From: Paulinella micropora
Taxonomy: Eukaryota > Cercozoa > Imbricatea > Euglyphida
Length of the DNA stretch: 64,000 bases
NCBI GenBank assembly: GCA_009731375.1
Contig: BJOX01000047.1
Span: 472,404 to 536,403 of the forward strand
Direction: 5' to 3'
Position 1 is the first letter of the stretch. Every line of letters begins with the position of its first letter. The position numbers were made by a program, and so were the translations under genes. This document shows positions 41,917 to 53,286 of this stretch, piece after piece. The notes under the pieces are model-generated. The model searched no databases and was not told where the DNA came from. It saw nothing but the letters and a program-made list of their open reading frames with translations.

Positions 41917-43095
41917 ATGCAATCCGCGCGTGCTTCCCGCTGCTGGGTGTGCCGCTTAGCCGAGCCAGCGGGTTTGCTTTCATTTGCTCCCGATGGTGTT
42001 GAGTTGCTGAAGCAGGTGCCGGCTTGTGCAAGCTGCCTCGAGACGCCACTAGGATGGCCTCGGGATGACGACCCCAATCTTCTGGGGTCAGCTAAGGGCA
42101 CGCTTGGGCACACCGTCTTTGCAGTGGCTAAGAACAGAGCACTGACTGAGTTCGGAGCTTTTACTTCTGTGATGCTGGGCCCCGGACAGACCGAACACCG
42201 CGGGCTGTTTTTTGGCGGTCGACTTATCCCCCACCCCCACAACGCCTGCGTGCCCACGGTGCGCGCAGGCCTTCGGTCCCTGCCTCAAGCGCGGCCGGGC
42301 CCCTTGCTCCGTTCCGTGCTCCAAACGGCAGAGCCTCCAAGGCAGCAGCTCGAGTTCGTTCGCAAGGCGCCTCCCGGCGTGCGCACAACGCACATGCTTT
42401 CGTGGGCCGACCGTTTAGTATGTATCGGCTGCTGCAAAGATCTACAACGCTATAAACAGTCCCAAGTTAACACACTTGGTGTGCTGTCGAGCCTTGATGG
42501 CTCATGGGAGAAATTCATGAGCGAACCCGGGGGCAAGTCAATTATATTTCACTTACCACCGGAAAAGCGCTACTTCGGCAGCGCCCAGCTCGTTAACAGC
42601 AGGGATTCGCGCCCGCTGTTGCTTTCCCTGTCTACACCCTATAACCACCCTGCTTCGCGCAGGCCTTATCTCGCGTGCGCAACAGGCCCGCGTGCTACGT
42701 TCTTCGCCGGGGGCGAACTCTTCTGGGACTATGCAATTGAAGTGGACAGTGCCCAGCCACTGCCAGGGCGCCTCAGGGTTACGACCCGGCAGCGCCTGGC
42801 CTACACAACACCTCCTTCTTCTTCTTCTTCTTCTTCTTCTTCTTCTTCTTCTTCTTCTTCTTCTTCTTCTTCTTCTTCTTCTTCTTCTTCTTCTTCTTCT
42901 TCAGCAGCAGCAGGGGGTTTTGAGCGTCCTTCGCCAACGGCACGAGCTATTTCCCGCGTCTTTGCTACCGCCAAGATCCGGAGCAAGCAATTCTTGGATA
43001 ATGATTTAAGCTTTTGCAAGGCTGCTGGCCTTGACAGGTATGCAGACACACACACAAACACACACACACACACATTACTCTCTTGTTTAGATTGA
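41917..43095 (+). CDS. Cys-containing protein with poly-Ser tract, possible degenerate SET domain
   Basis: 392 residues from the ATG at 41917. The start has a CWVCRLAEP ... CASC pair typical of a zinc site. The segment [14 protein letters not shown] followed by [16 protein letters not shown] resembles the N-H-x and G-E-E-L-x-x-D-Y parts of a SET domain, as in the double-SET gene of block 1, but other SET elements are poor. A (TCT)n tract (42810-42902) encodes about 30 Ser. The C-terminal part ends in a short Thr/His repeat from an ACACAC tract. Annotate as hypothetical; the SET reading is weak. Confidence 0.5.
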   Translation: MQSARASRCWVCRLAEPAGLLSFAPDGVELLKQVPACASCLETPLGWPRDDDPNLLGSAKGTLGHTVFAVAKNRALTEFGAFTSVMLGPGQTEHRGLFFGGRLIPHPHNACVPTVRAGLRSLPQARPGPLLRSVLQTAEPPRQQLEFVRKAPPGVRTTHMLSWADRLVCIGCCKDLQRYKQSQVNTLGVLSSLDGSWEKFMSEPGGKSIIFHLPPEKRYFGSAQLVNSRDSRPLLLSLSTPYNHPASRRPYLACATGPRATFFAGGELFWDYAIEVDSAQPLPGRLRVTTRQRLAYTTPPSSSSSSSSSSSSSSSSSSSSSSSSSSSSSAAAGGFERPSPTARAISRVFATAKIRSKQFLDNDLSFCKAAGLDRYADTHTNTHTHTLLSCLD

Positions 43096-43935
43096 GCTAG
43101 CCCCCGCCTGTGCTGCTGTTCAGACGTCCGAGTAGTCGCGTATAACCCGGTTCGTATTGAGATGCTACCTCCTGCTTTCTATGTAGATACCGCCTTCGCG
43201 AACATTGAAGTGCCTATTGTGGCTAATAGCAGACAAGAATCTTTAGTGTGGTGGTGGTGGTTGCATTATTGTTTTTAAATAACAGAATACATTTATTTAG
43301 GTCAGTACAAGACTTTGCAGAGTTTTTAGTTAAAAAAGTTTAATACTTTCTTTGCGCGCTCCCCTCCTACCCCTAGGTGGGGGAAGGGGGAGAGTATGAG
43401 ATGATTTTGCAGACTCTATTCTTCTGGGTGTCGCTCTGATTATGGCATGTGTGCCTATGATCTCTGTGCAGACCTATCAACGTTTTAATCGTTGTCAGCC
43501 AGCACCAAAGGTCATCGGTTTTTATCTCAATGAAAACTGGCGGGGCTCCGCTGTCCACACCCATTGGTAGTCACGAGGCAACGCAGGAGGGCACGGCCAT
43601 TGCTTGCGCTTTTCCTTGCGTTTCGCGAGCATCTCTCTTTTCTCCCCAGCCTTTGCCTACACACGGACACACACACCAACACACACAAAGTTTGGGGCCC
43701 CTGTACTTTCTTTTTTATTTNNNNNNNNNNNNNNNNNNNNNNNNNNNNNNNNNNNNNNNNNNNNNNNNNNNNNNNNNNNNNNNNNNNNNNNNNNNNNNNN
43801 NNNNNNNNNNNNNNNNNNNNNNNNNNNNNNNNNNNNNNNNNNNNNNNNNNNNNNNNNNNNNNNNNNNNNNNNNNNNNNNNNNNNNNNNNNNNNNNNNNNN
43901 NNNNNNNNNNNNNNNNNNNNNNNNNNNNNNNNNNN

Positions 43936-43971
<36 letters not shown>

Positions 43972-44131
43972 GTGGGGGGGGGGGGGTGGGGGGGGGGGGG
44001 GGGGGGGGGGAAAGAGCGCGCGAAGAGTCAAGAAAGTGAAAGCTGCGAAATTGAATGGCAGTCTGTAAGTGTATACAAAAAAAAAACAAAAGATTCTCCT
44101 CAAAGCAGAGTCTGCATAGAGGTGCTTCATT
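43096..44131. other. Non-coding stretch with a 215-N gap and poly-G
   Basis: Nothing convincing is encoded. The gap is 43721-43935. It is followed by long G-runs (43936-44010) that are interrupted only by single T or C bases. The gap was probably caused by the homopolymer itself. Confidence 0.7.
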
Positions 44132-44380
44132 ATGCAAGCAATGGAATATCCTGGCCAGACGCTTCCGGTTAAGAGTTCCAAACCAGACTTCAACATTCGC
44201 AGCTTTCTGGAAGCGCAAACACATTTCAAGAAAGCCCTTGCCCAGCAATGCCAAACATTGATCCTGTCGTTTAACATGCTTGAACAACAAATATCCCAGC
44301 GTCTGCGGATGCTAGAAGTGCGCTTAGCAGACATGGAAATGCTGCTGGCCCGCATGAAAGCTTTCCCGGAGAAACCTTAA
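44132..44380 (+). CDS. Small helical protein, hypothetical
   Basis: 82 residues from the ATG at 44132. The second half (FNMLEQQISQRLRMLEVRLADMEMLL) is a strong coiled-coil candidate. It ends just before a GAGA-rich spacer. No domain recognised; being short and in a degraded region, it may be a fragment. Confidence 0.4.
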   Translation: MQAMEYPGQTLPVKSSKPDFNIRSFLEAQTHFKKALAQQCQTLILSFNMLEQQISQRLRMLEVRLADMEMLLARMKAFPEKP

Positions 44381-44542
44381 AGGAGACAGAGAGAAAGGAT
44401 AGGAGGGGGTTGCGCGTTTCCGAGCGGCTTGGTAAGCACTCGTCGCTTTATTAAAAAAATTTACAGATTTCTTCTTTTTTGTTTCCGTTATCTTTTGATA
44501 ACGCTTTGTCAGAGATCGGCGTCGAGGCGCAAAAAAAAGTCG

Positions 44543-45277
44543 CTACACAACCGGGGGTGCGAGTGGCGCGTGCACCAGCCCGTGTGCGCGTAGGGCCTGC
44601 GGAGAGGCAAAGGCCTTTTGGCAGCTCTGTCGTTGGCAGACAAAGGGCCTTTCGCCGGTGTGCAACCTCCTGTGATTCTGCCGATTCACCTTTTGCGTAA
44701 ATCCGCGACCGCAGAACTCGCAGTGGTACGGCTTGACTTTGTCGTGGATCCTAAGGTGTAGGCGCAGGCTGGCCGGGTGCTTAAGTAAAATACATCACAC
44801 GTGGCAGGCGGTGGCGGGGTGCAGAGGCGGAGTCGGGGGTAGACTGCCAATTGTGGGGCCCACGTGTGCCACGACCGTGGAGTGCAGCTTCAGTGCCCAA
44901 CCAGTACTGAAGGACTTCTGGCAGCCCGGCAGGGTACACACAAAGGGGCTATCGCCGCTGTGAAGTCTCAAGTGGGACTGCAGGCTAGACTTCTGCGCAA
45001 ACTTGCGTGTGCAGTTGGGGCACTCGTACGGCTTGGAATGGACGTTGAGATGGGACCTAAAACTGCTCTTGCGCTTGGCCCTAAACCCGCACACTGTGCA
45101 TTGCAAGTCCTGGGGAACCGGCGCCAAGCGTTGGCGGTGGGTTCCCATATGCCTTCGCCAAGCAGCGTAAGATTTTGTCTCGCGCGGGCAATGAATGCAG
45201 CGCCATCTCGCTGTCACTGGTATTTGCTTCCCTTTCTTTTCTCCGCTAGTCACACTGGGCTTCTCAGCTATGTTCAT
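44543..45277 (-). CDS. C2H2 zinc-finger protein, interrupted by an in-frame stop
   Basis: From the ATG at 45275-45277 the frame encodes four C2H2-type fingers (CIHC..., CTVCGFRAKRKSSFRSH, CPNCTRKFAQKSSLQSH, CTLPGCQKSFSTGWALKLH). A Pro/Thr linker and a TGA near 44795 follow. The same frame then continues with two more fingers (YHCEFCGRGFTQKVNRQNH, CQRQSCQKAFASPQALRAH) to a TAG at 44543. Either the downstream part is a decayed extension, or the TGA lies in a short intron (a GT...AG stretch of 21 nt around it keeps the frame). Likely a DNA-binding protein. Confidence 0.6.
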
Positions 45278-45432
45278 GCGTGCCAGACGGTTTTCTTGGT
45301 GTATGCACTCGCTCTCTTTCTCTGGACTAAGAGTCCTGGTCGGAGGGTTTTTTACCGAGAGGGGGGGGGGGNNNNNNNNNNGCTCAACAGGATGAACTTT
45401 TATATACAAAATAAAGGGAGGAAAGCCCGAGC

Positions 45433-45810
45433 ATGCCGCTATCAATACTGCCGTTGAAACTTCGTGCTTGGAGCACGACCGTTGTATGGTTTGAGGTCCT
45501 TGCCAAATACAAGACGCTTGTCAGTTTTGGTCTGATACTTGCTGCAATCGGGCTCTATTGTGCTTGGCTATATCGGACACAACGTACACAGCCCAAACGC
45601 GCCTTCTGGGACAACCGCGCAGGACGCTGTCTGGGGAGCTGTGCAGACCCTGCAAGCGGTTTTTGTCCTAGTACTATCTATCAAGAAAGCTACCCAGAGT
45701 ATGAGATTCTCGCCTGTATAGCACTTCCTATGTGCGCTTGTTTTCTGGCCGCTGCCGTGATCGCAGCCAGTGTCCTTTTTGTAAGCAAAAGGGGCTCCGT
45801 TATCCCGTGA
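45433..45810 (+). CDS. Two-TM membrane protein
   Basis: 125 residues. Hydrophobic spans at ~28-46 (LVSFGLILAAIGLYCAWLY) and ~92-116 (ILACIALPMCACFLAAAVIAA) flank a loop with four Cys (GRCLGSCADPASGFC), which suggests a disulphide-linked extracellular loop. The stop lies just before a poly-C tract and gap. Family unknown. Confidence 0.5.
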   Translation: MPLSILPLKLRAWSTTVVWFEVLAKYKTLVSFGLILAAIGLYCAWLYRTQRTQPKRAFWDNRAGRCLGSCADPASGFCPSTIYQESYPEYEILACIALPMCACFLAAAVIAASVLFVSKRGSVIP

Positions 45811-45816
45811 AGCACC

Positions 45817-45985
45817 CCCCCCCCCCNNNNNNNNNNNNNNNNNNNNNNNNNNNNNNNNNNNNNNNNNNNNNNNNNNNNNNNNNNNNNNNNNNNNNNNNNN
45901 NNNNNNNNNNNNNNNNNNNNNNNNNNNNNNNNNNNNNNNNNNNNNNNNNNNNNNNNNNNNNNNNNNNNNNCCCCCCCCCCCCCCC
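45817..45985. other. Poly-C tract with a 144-N gap
   Basis: C-runs flank the N block 45827-45970 on both sides. The true length of the poly-C is unknown. No gene can be placed here. Confidence 0.8.
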
Positions 45986-46099
45986 TTCCCCCCCTCCTGC
46001 CCTCTACTGAGCAGCCTTAGCGGATCCGGGGATTTAGCTGTGTGCTGGGAACATAAGCAACCTAAATAAATGTCTTCTTGTTTAAAGCAATAGGCAACA

Positions 46100-48298
46100 A
46101 TGACACTGCGCCAAGCATTCTTGAACAATATTGACTACGAACATCCAGTCCTTATCTGTGAAAGCGGTATCTACACAAAAACAGCGAGTGGCATCTTAAT
46201 GTGTGATCTGTTTCAAAGAGGAGAAAGGGAAGAAAGCCCAGAGAATTCCAGTTGGTGGAGCTTTTACGTTTATCGTCATGGAGTCGTCATTTGTGAAAAG
46301 GGTGAGTATGAGACAATATCGAACAACGAATTCTTGGAATTCTACAAACGACTCAACAAGGTTTTTGCGCCGCCCGCGGACTTCACTCTAATTTATAAAA
46401 GACTAAGCCTCCAAAATGGTACAAAAAGCCAGGATAATAAGATTCATATTTTTGTTTCCATAGTGTCGCAAAAGCAGAGCTTGCTGGAGTTTTTGCGACA
46501 AAAAGACAATCGCTACTCCGAGGCCTGGACAGCAGCCTATGCAGCTTTGCAAGTATACGCTCAACTTATGAAAGATGCTTTCGTATGGACCAAACGCCTT
46601 TTGTACGTCTAGGGCTACATGCATCGCGGTTGTTCATTCAAGAAGGAAAGCGGTTATTCCGGGTTTGGGTTGGGGATGCGGATGGCTACCACAATCCCAA
46701 ATTCAGTGCGTCTTTGTCTGGAAAAAAAGCGAGCTAGCAAAAAATGAACCGCGGGATCTGACCCTGGCCTTTTTTATAGAACTCTTGGCTAATAGCTGCA
46801 GGTCACTCAAACGGGAGGGGACGGACCCCTGCCCCTGGGAGGCTGGGCTCAAGGTCTTGAGCACGCTGTTTCAGAACAACGAGCAGAAGCAGGAGCAGGA
46901 GCAAGAGGAGCGTCAACTTGCTTTGAAGCTAGCCAAGCCTCTTTGCACTTTGATAAAGCTAGGCAAACTCACAGGGCAGGGGGACGAGAGCAGATATGTA
47001 GCCGAACTCGAGAATAACGCGCATCGAAAAGCACCTCTTTATGGCTATCACCGCCTTTGGCCCTCAGCAAACAATGAAGATTTTTAGTTACGCCATGACA
47101 GTCAGAGAGGTGGTGTGCTGTCCCTTCAAGCTGAGCGCTACGCTTGGTTGTTGTCTCAAACGTGCTACTTCCACCGATGCGGACACGCGCGCTCCAAGAC
47201 AGACCCTTATAGATGGCTGCTCTTGCTTACCAAATATTACTACGAGCAAGAGGTCCCTACCCGATCGGGCGCGAAAATCCATTCCCAGTGGATAAACAAC
47301 ATGGTGAACGTAATACAGAGCAAACTTGTAGAGTATTGTACGCAAGATGATTCCTTGTACAAAGTCAAGTGCAATGGAAGATGCCTGTTTTTTTTCTCTG
47401 AACGATGCCCATGTCGACAGCCGCTGTAACTTGTACACCGATCTGTCGCTGTTTGGTTTCGTCTGCATTGACAGTGCCAAAAAGATGCTAAGCCCTATTG
47501 CCGCTCCAGCCGCTCAGCTTTACGAACTGGATATAGGAGCCTGTGATAACGCCATCTACACAGAAGTACGGCTAGATGACGTCAAGGAACTTCTAGGCCA
47601 ATTAAAAGAACTTAATCCAGGAAAAAAGAACGTGGCCTTGTCCAATTTTGAAGATTTGCTGCAAAATGTGATAACCGACATTGGAAAGAGAAAGAAGTGC
47701 TTCCTTTTTAGCTGCACACAGCCCAATACCTGCGGTTCCTTGCAGTCTTGGTCCGACAGACAGGTCCGGGGCTTGCCCGAAAATACAAAAATCTTTGGGC
47801 TTGTTTGGGAAGGCTTGTATAAACTGCTCCGAGCTTATACAAAATGCATCTATGACCAGCCCGCAATAGGTACAAAACCCTTGCCCTTGTGTCTTAGCTG
47901 GGCCCCTTCCGACGTGTGGGTCTACAATACTGGCATAGGGAGCCGCGCCGCATGGAGTGTCCGCCTCAATGATGCAAAGTTTTTACATAAACCCAGGGTT
48001 AATGCACAGCCCGGCTGATCGGGGGTTGGACACAAGCTTGTTTTCAGCTGGCAACAGCACTATGCTAGCAGCGGCGCTTTATCTGGAAAACGTAGCCTGT
48101 GTCATGCACACTTGGGATTGCTATTATCAGAATTTTTGTGCTCGTAGAATAGCTCTTGACGTGTTAGGGAACAATATCCAAAAAGCTGTCGCTGCACGCA
48201 AGCAATGGCACCAATACTTGGGCTCCGAATACAAGCAGGTCGTGTTTCACACGGAGGGTAAATGCAGACATGTGAAAGACCTACCCATGTGGGATTGA
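46100..48298 (+). pseudogene. Frameshifted copy of the two-kinase-domain-like gene
   Basis: Pieces in changing frames follow, in the same order, the sequence plan of the gene at 58757-61218. They are 46100-46612 (N-lobe-like part, KDAFVWTKRLLYV), 46613-46740 in another frame (with a VGDADGY motif like the DFG region), 46740-47087, 47115-47429, 47347-48018 (FGFV..., then LCLSWAPSDVWVY) and 47957-48298. At least four frame changes are needed. Start at the ATG 46100. It is either a decayed paralogue or poorly sequenced. Residues essential for kinases are only partly kept. Confidence 0.6.
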
Positions 48299-48383
48299 CG
48301 CTCGCTTGTGCTGAGCGCGCAAATAAAGTATTAAAAAATTTTTAATTAAAAACTCGACAGAGCCTTGCACTGGAAACTGACAA

Positions 48384-49214
48384 CTAGTTGCACTGAACGG
48401 CCTGTGCTGGAGGCTGGGGGTTGGCTTCGGCCTGTGCCATGCCAGCGGCCCAGGCTTGAGCTTCAGCTTCCTCCTCGTGCATCCAGAAAAGCTTTCTGCC
48501 CAGCATGACTATGGCGCTAACGCTCTCGACCAGGAGATCTAGCGCCATGGCTAAGAGAACGAAGGAAAGTTCGGGTCGGGTGGACAAAATCAGAAGGCCT
48601 AGCACAAGCATGGTCGTGAAGCCGCCCAGGTGAAGCGAGTAGAAGAGGCGCTGGCCACTAGAGACATAGCGCTTCCCTTTAAAAAATCGTAAAGTCTCGT
48701 AAGACAGGTGCGCAAACACACATGCATAGCTTACTGCGGCCAGCAAGAGCACGTGGCTAGCGGAGTAATTGGGCACAAAGGCCAGGCAGGACTTGTACGT
48801 GTCTTGCACCAAGAATAAGAAAGAGCCAGCACTCCAGACAGCTACAAACAGCCAGATCACAACACGCGCGGGGGGGTCGTAGCGCACCAGAAAGGTGGTT
48901 CTGCCGGTCTGTGCCTCAGGCACAACCAATGAACTCACCCAGAAATGGTGGCCAAAGAGTTTGGCGAGCGCATACATCACAAAGCAGACGGGAGAGAAGA
49001 TGCCCACGCAGTGTTGCTGGAGCAGTCTGATAGCGAAAACGCATGCCAGTATCACAAACACCGAGCCGGTCTTTGCCAAACTGAGAGCCTTCTGGGAGCC
49101 AGAGAAAAGGGCGACCGAAGCGAGCGTCAGCAACTCGAAGCAAGATAACAACAGGCTTATGTCCAGTTTAATATACAGGATGACCGACAGCCAACAGTAT
49201 TGTACCCGATCCAT
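48384..49214 (-). CDS. Multi-pass membrane protein (six to seven TM)
   Basis: 276 residues from the ATG at 49212-49214. Six to seven strongly hydrophobic spans cover ~18-240, for example LLLSCFELLTLASVALF, VFVILACVFAIRLLQ, VVIWLFVAVWSAGSFLFLV, VLLLAAVSYACVFAHL and LGGFTTMLVLGLLIL. An Ala/Glu-rich cytosolic tail ends the protein. The topology is GPCR- or transporter-like, but I see no family motif. Unusually for this block, the frame is intact. Confidence 0.6.
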   Translation of the reverse strand: MDRVQYCWLSVILYIKLDISLLLSCFELLTLASVALFSGSQKALSLAKTGSVFVILACVFAIRLLQQHCVGIFSPVCFVMYALAKLFGHHFWVSSLVVPEAQTGRTTFLVRYDPPARVVIWLFVAVWSAGSFLFLVQDTYKSCLAFVPNYSASHVLLLAAVSYACVFAHLSYETLRFFKGKRYVSSGQRLFYSLHLGGFTTMLVLGLLILSTRPELSFVLLAMALDLLVESVSAIVMLGRKLFWMHEEEAEAQAWAAGMAQAEANPQPPAQAVQCN

Positions 49215-49301
49215 AGCTCCCAAAACTCCCCTTGCTCTTTTTTCCTTTTTTTGGTACCAAGTACAGAAAAAAGAGAGCGGAGGGCTGGGGTGTTGTGAAG
49301 C

Positions 49302-49309
<8 letters not shown>

Positions 49310-49348
<39 letters not shown>

Positions 49349-49378
49349 GGGGAAGAGGAAGCACATAACTCTCCCGCT

Positions 49379-49409
<31 letters not shown>

Positions 49410-49421
49410 TTTTTTTTTTTT

Positions 49422-49493
<72 letters not shown>

Positions 49494-49503
49494 NNNNNNN
49501 NNN
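49310..49503. repeat. GA tract, poly-C/poly-T tract and gap
   Basis: (GA)n at about 49308-49345 is followed by C-runs at 49381-49410, a T-run, then C-runs to 49493 and a 10-N gap. It separates the multi-pass protein from the next gene, whose 3' end is lost in the gap. Confidence 0.85.
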
Positions 49504-51293
49504 CACGGGGGCGAGGGTTAGTACCGCGGCAAAGCCCAGCATCATTGCGGCGGCGATTGAGCTTGGAGCGCGCGGCTGCCAGCGCTGCACGGGTTTTGGC
49601 GGCTAGTTCCGTGGCGCCCAAAGCCGATGCGCCGTCGTGTTGCAGGGTGCCGATAAAGCGCAGGTCGTCGTCGAGGTGGTACCACCAGAGCCTCGTGAGC
49701 GCGGCGACAATGAGGAGCCGAGCAATGTTAAAACAAGCGTACGTAAGAAGCTGGAAAGCGAATCTGCGGATGCTGGTGTGCAGCAAGCTCTTCGTCGCGC
49801 AGCTGGCCTCGCGCGACCTGGCGGCGAGCAGGAAGGGGTCCGGCCCGCGGCAGGTCAGCGAGCAGTTGGGGAGGTCGTGTGTGCAGTCGAAGAGGGCGGC
49901 GCGCGACAGCCCGTCGGCGCCCGGCTCGAGCTGGGCCGCCGAAATGCAATCTTGTCGAATCCGGGCATCTGTTGCTTGGTCTCGAGCGCGCGTGAGGTTG
50001 GCAAGCAGCAACTGCTCCGCGGCCCCGGAACTGGGGGGCACGCAGGCGTCAAAAAGCCTCAGCCCGGCGCTGATTTCCTGCAGCTTCCAGCGCAGGCCGT
50101 CGACGGTCTGTACGCTCTGGGAGAAGCTCTTCTCGCTGTCGGCGGCGTGGAGGTTGCAGGCGTGCGTCCTGTTGCCGTCGTAGGCGGCCGCCTGGCGCTG
50201 CATTTCGCCGTTGGTGGACCTGGTGCTGAAGCTGTAGGCCAGAAAATAGGTGAAGTTGCCAAGCAGCGTGCCGCCCCACAGCGAGCTGCCGCCGCGGCTC
50301 GGCAGGCACCACAAGACGTAGCTGACGTACAAGGGGCGGTAGAAAGTGAACCAGGCGCCCGCCACGAGCGCCAAAAACAAGAAGCACACGAACGCGGAGC
50401 GGATCGAGGGAGAGTTTAGCGCGCGGCGGGCCCAGGCCAGGGGGCCCGCTGCCAAACACTTCTCAAGCGCGACCAGCCAGGGCAGGGCTCGCCGCTGTGC
50501 GCTCTCGAGGCCCGTGCGTGCCGTGGTCACGTCGAGGGGTTGCAGCAGCCCGCCGTGCGCCGAAGGTGCGGTGTACTTAGCCAGGTAAGCGAGGGTGGTG
50601 AAGACGCGTCAGGCCACGTCGGCCGCGGTCAGCGCCGCCGCGGCCCGCACGGCCAGAGCTTGCACCAAGCTGAGGTCGACGCACTGGGCTTGCGGGGGCG
50701 CGGCCTGCCAGGACCCGACGCCTGTCACCCCGCCCGCGGGCACCGTGCGCAGGTGCGTGGCGTTCAGCGACGCCGGGTTCGTGGGCCCTGACCGTAACCC
50801 CGCCCCCCAGGGGTCCAGAGCAGTCAGGGCCAAGCGCGAGTCGGACAGCCAGGCGGCGGTTGCGTCACGCAGCAAGGCACCGCTCTGTGCCAGAGCGCCC
50901 GCTGTGTCGGGCGGGTGGTAGTCCGCGGCGGGGAAAAAAAAACTCAGGTTCCAGCCTGGGCCACGCGGCACGCAGCATGTCGCGGGCGTCGCCTAGACCC
51001 GCTGCAAGCTCGGTCAGCGGCGGCTGGAGCCAACCGTCAAGCACCGCCGGGGGGTAGACGCTGCCGAAGGGCACGGAACGAAAATCAATCTGGAGGGCGT
51101 GCTTGGTGGCCAGACTCAGTCAGAGCTCCAGCTCCGATTGTACGTGCTCGTAGAGCCGCCAGAACAACTTAGGATAGCTGCACGCTAGGGCGGCGGTCTC
51201 GCCGGACTGAGTTTTGTTCATATACCAAAGAACGCAAAAGATCTGGGCCTGCAGCTTCACCAAGGGCTCCAGACTAAGCGAGCCTGCCCAACC

Positions 51294-51325
<32 letters not shown>

Positions 51326-51569
51326 ACTACGACACCAGCCCTGTCTCGATCCGAACCCAAACCTGACGTACAAGTTCGGCCAAATCTTGCTTCCCTGCAA
51401 GATCTTTTCTTACCGGCTTGGATTTCGTATCGTGTGGACAGGGCTCTCCTAATTTTTTCTCTATTTTTGTAGAAATATACTTTAGCCCTTTGTTAAGCTC
51501 CCCCTTGCCCAATGTGCAAACGGCTAAAAGATGATTGGCCGTGCCGGTGCTGCTGCTGCTGCTCGACAT
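49504..51569 (-). pseudogene. Large membrane glycoprotein-like gene with in-frame stops
   Basis: A long minus-strand frame runs from an ATG at 51567-51569 toward the gap at 49494. It is broken by a TAG near 51327, a TGA near 51119, a frame change in the T/A-run near 50940 and a TGA near 50610. The last part (to 49504) has two TM spans (SAFVCFLFLALVAGAWFTFY and LLTYACFNIARLLIVAAL). These flank an ectodomain with several N-glycosylation sites (NFT, NRT, NLT, NCS) and paired Cys. It may be a decayed surface protein; short introns starting GTAC could also remove the stops. The 3' end is missing. Confidence 0.5.
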
Positions 51570-51734
51570 AACACAGGGTGCTTCTTTTTTTTTCTTTTTG
51601 CTGTAATTCGCTTTTTTCTTGCTGTGTCTTTAATTAGCATTTGCTGTCAAAAGAAGAAGAACAAGAGGGGCGACAGCAGACGAGAGGGGGGGGGGGGGGC
51701 AAGGGGGGGGGGGGGGGGCGGGGANNNNNNNNNN

Positions 51735-52829
51735 TTGTCTGAGGGTTCAATCCCGAAAAGAAACTGGGCCCAAGTATAAGGCCAATCAAGTTTGACACAC
51801 AAGTCGGCCATCCTAGGCGCGAGGCGGCCCAGGGCATGAGCTCCTGGCTGAACCAACGCGTTCGCCCATCGTCTAGCCTGCCAGGAAATCTGATAGTCTC
51901 CTGGCCCCGCTTGAGGCCCCGTACACGACCCCCTCAGCGCGAAACCCCTGCGCTCCAACACGCAGCGCACGTAGGCGTAGGGTTTGGTGCCGAGCACCCC
52001 GCCGAGCGCGTGCCGCTCGGCCAGGGCCTCCAGCGTACGTGTGCCGGTATAGTCGTAGGTGCAGGCGCGTCCGCTGTCGTTCTAGGGTCAGCGCATCTAA
52101 GAACAAGGGAACGCACGACTGCTGCTCCAGAGAGCACCCACGGGGTTGCACCCTGACCCATAACAGGTCGCCCTGCAGCGCATACAAAAGACGCAGCGCA
52201 TCCGCGATCTGGGAGGACTGGCGCGCCGCCAGTTTTTGCTGGTACGTGGTCGCAGTGGCCTCAAAGCCCTGGTCCAGTATTGCTTGTGCGCGCGGCAGGT
52301 CCGCCGGCTTCACCCCAAGGTACGCCCGCCGCAAGAACTGCCACTGGGCCGCTCGGCTTTTGTTCTGTGCGTAGCTGTTTGCCGATACGTTTAGCTTGCA
52401 CAAAAGACGCACCAGCACATTTGCTTCTTCTCGGCGCCAGTAGTAGCTACCCCTCCGCTTGCTGCACAATATGCGAGTCCCATGCAGGTTGTTATTGAAC
52501 AAGCACCAGAATTTCGCCAAATCGCGCCCGCCCCCAGGCTCCCGCACACAGGCCTGTGTGAGCAAGTCCTGCCGTATCTCTTCTAGCGGAGGCGGTGGGC
52601 AGTAAAGTTTAGTCAGCAACTCTCTTCGCCGCTGTGCGTTCTCCAGGGCAAAGCAGGGCACGCAGTGCCCAGCACGGGGGGGCGGCGCGCGCCTCAGCGG
52701 CTTCTGCTTGTGCGTCGCGGACGCTCGCCCCCTGCCTAAGGGCCGCGTCTAAGCCCCAAAGGATTGCAACGGGCGGCGGTAGCCCCGCTCTTATCTTGCT
52801 CTCGTCGTTTTCCTGTTGCCTCCGCGCCA
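51735..52829 (-). pseudogene. Unrecognised gene with two frame changes
   Basis: Starts at the ATG 52827-52829 (MARRQQEND). The frame shifts near a C7 run (~52677) and again near 52045. The long central piece (51980-52640) is a helical, Arg/Leu/Cys-rich protein (for example FWCLFNNNLHGTRILC, then RREEANVLVRLLCKLN). The last piece ends in YTWAQFLFGIEPSD beside the gap 51725-51734. No family is recognised. The first frame change is in a homopolymer, so sequencing error is likely at least there. Confidence 0.45.
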
Positions 52830-52934
52830 TACCTCTCTCTCTCTCTCCCTCTCTCACTTGCTACAAGTGGGCAGCAAAAGAGAAAGAAGACATGAAAAAA
52901 GAACGAAGAAGAAAGAGAGAGAAGAGACACACAC

Positions 52935-53130
52935 ACACAGACGGGAGGGAGGGCACCCCCCCCCCNNNNNNNNNNNNNNNNNNNNNNNNNNNNNNNNNNN
53001 NNNNNNNNNNNNNNNNNNNNNNNNNNNNNNNNNNNNNNNNNNNNNNNNNNNNNNNNNNNNNNNNNNNNNNNNNNNNNNNNNNNNNNNNNNNNNNNNNNNN
53101 NCCCCCCCCCCCCCATGCTTCCCCAAGATT
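52935..53130. other. Poly-C tract with a 136-N gap
   Basis: N block 52966-53101 flanked by C-runs. (AC)n and (CT)n tracts precede it. Nothing can be annotated inside. Confidence 0.8.
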
Positions 53131-53286
53131 TTCTACCCCCCCCTCCCCCCCCCTTTTTCTTGTTCCAGTTAGAAAAAAAAGGGGGGAGGGGGGGGGAGAG
53201 AACGAGGAGAAATAATGCAAGTGTTTGGTGGGAGCGAGTGTCGGCAAGGTTTGAAGTTGACCCCGAAACCCGGGGCAATCTGTACA

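Noticed and set aside
43936-44039. Gly-rich ORFs through the poly-G tract
   Set aside because: Produced by the homopolymer and the N block; no real protein evidence.
51744-51754. Perfect B-box-like GGTTCAATCCC next to the gap at 51725-51734
   Set aside because: No A-box can be placed because Ns lie upstream, the stem is only three pairs, and the bases are part of the minus-strand reading frame.
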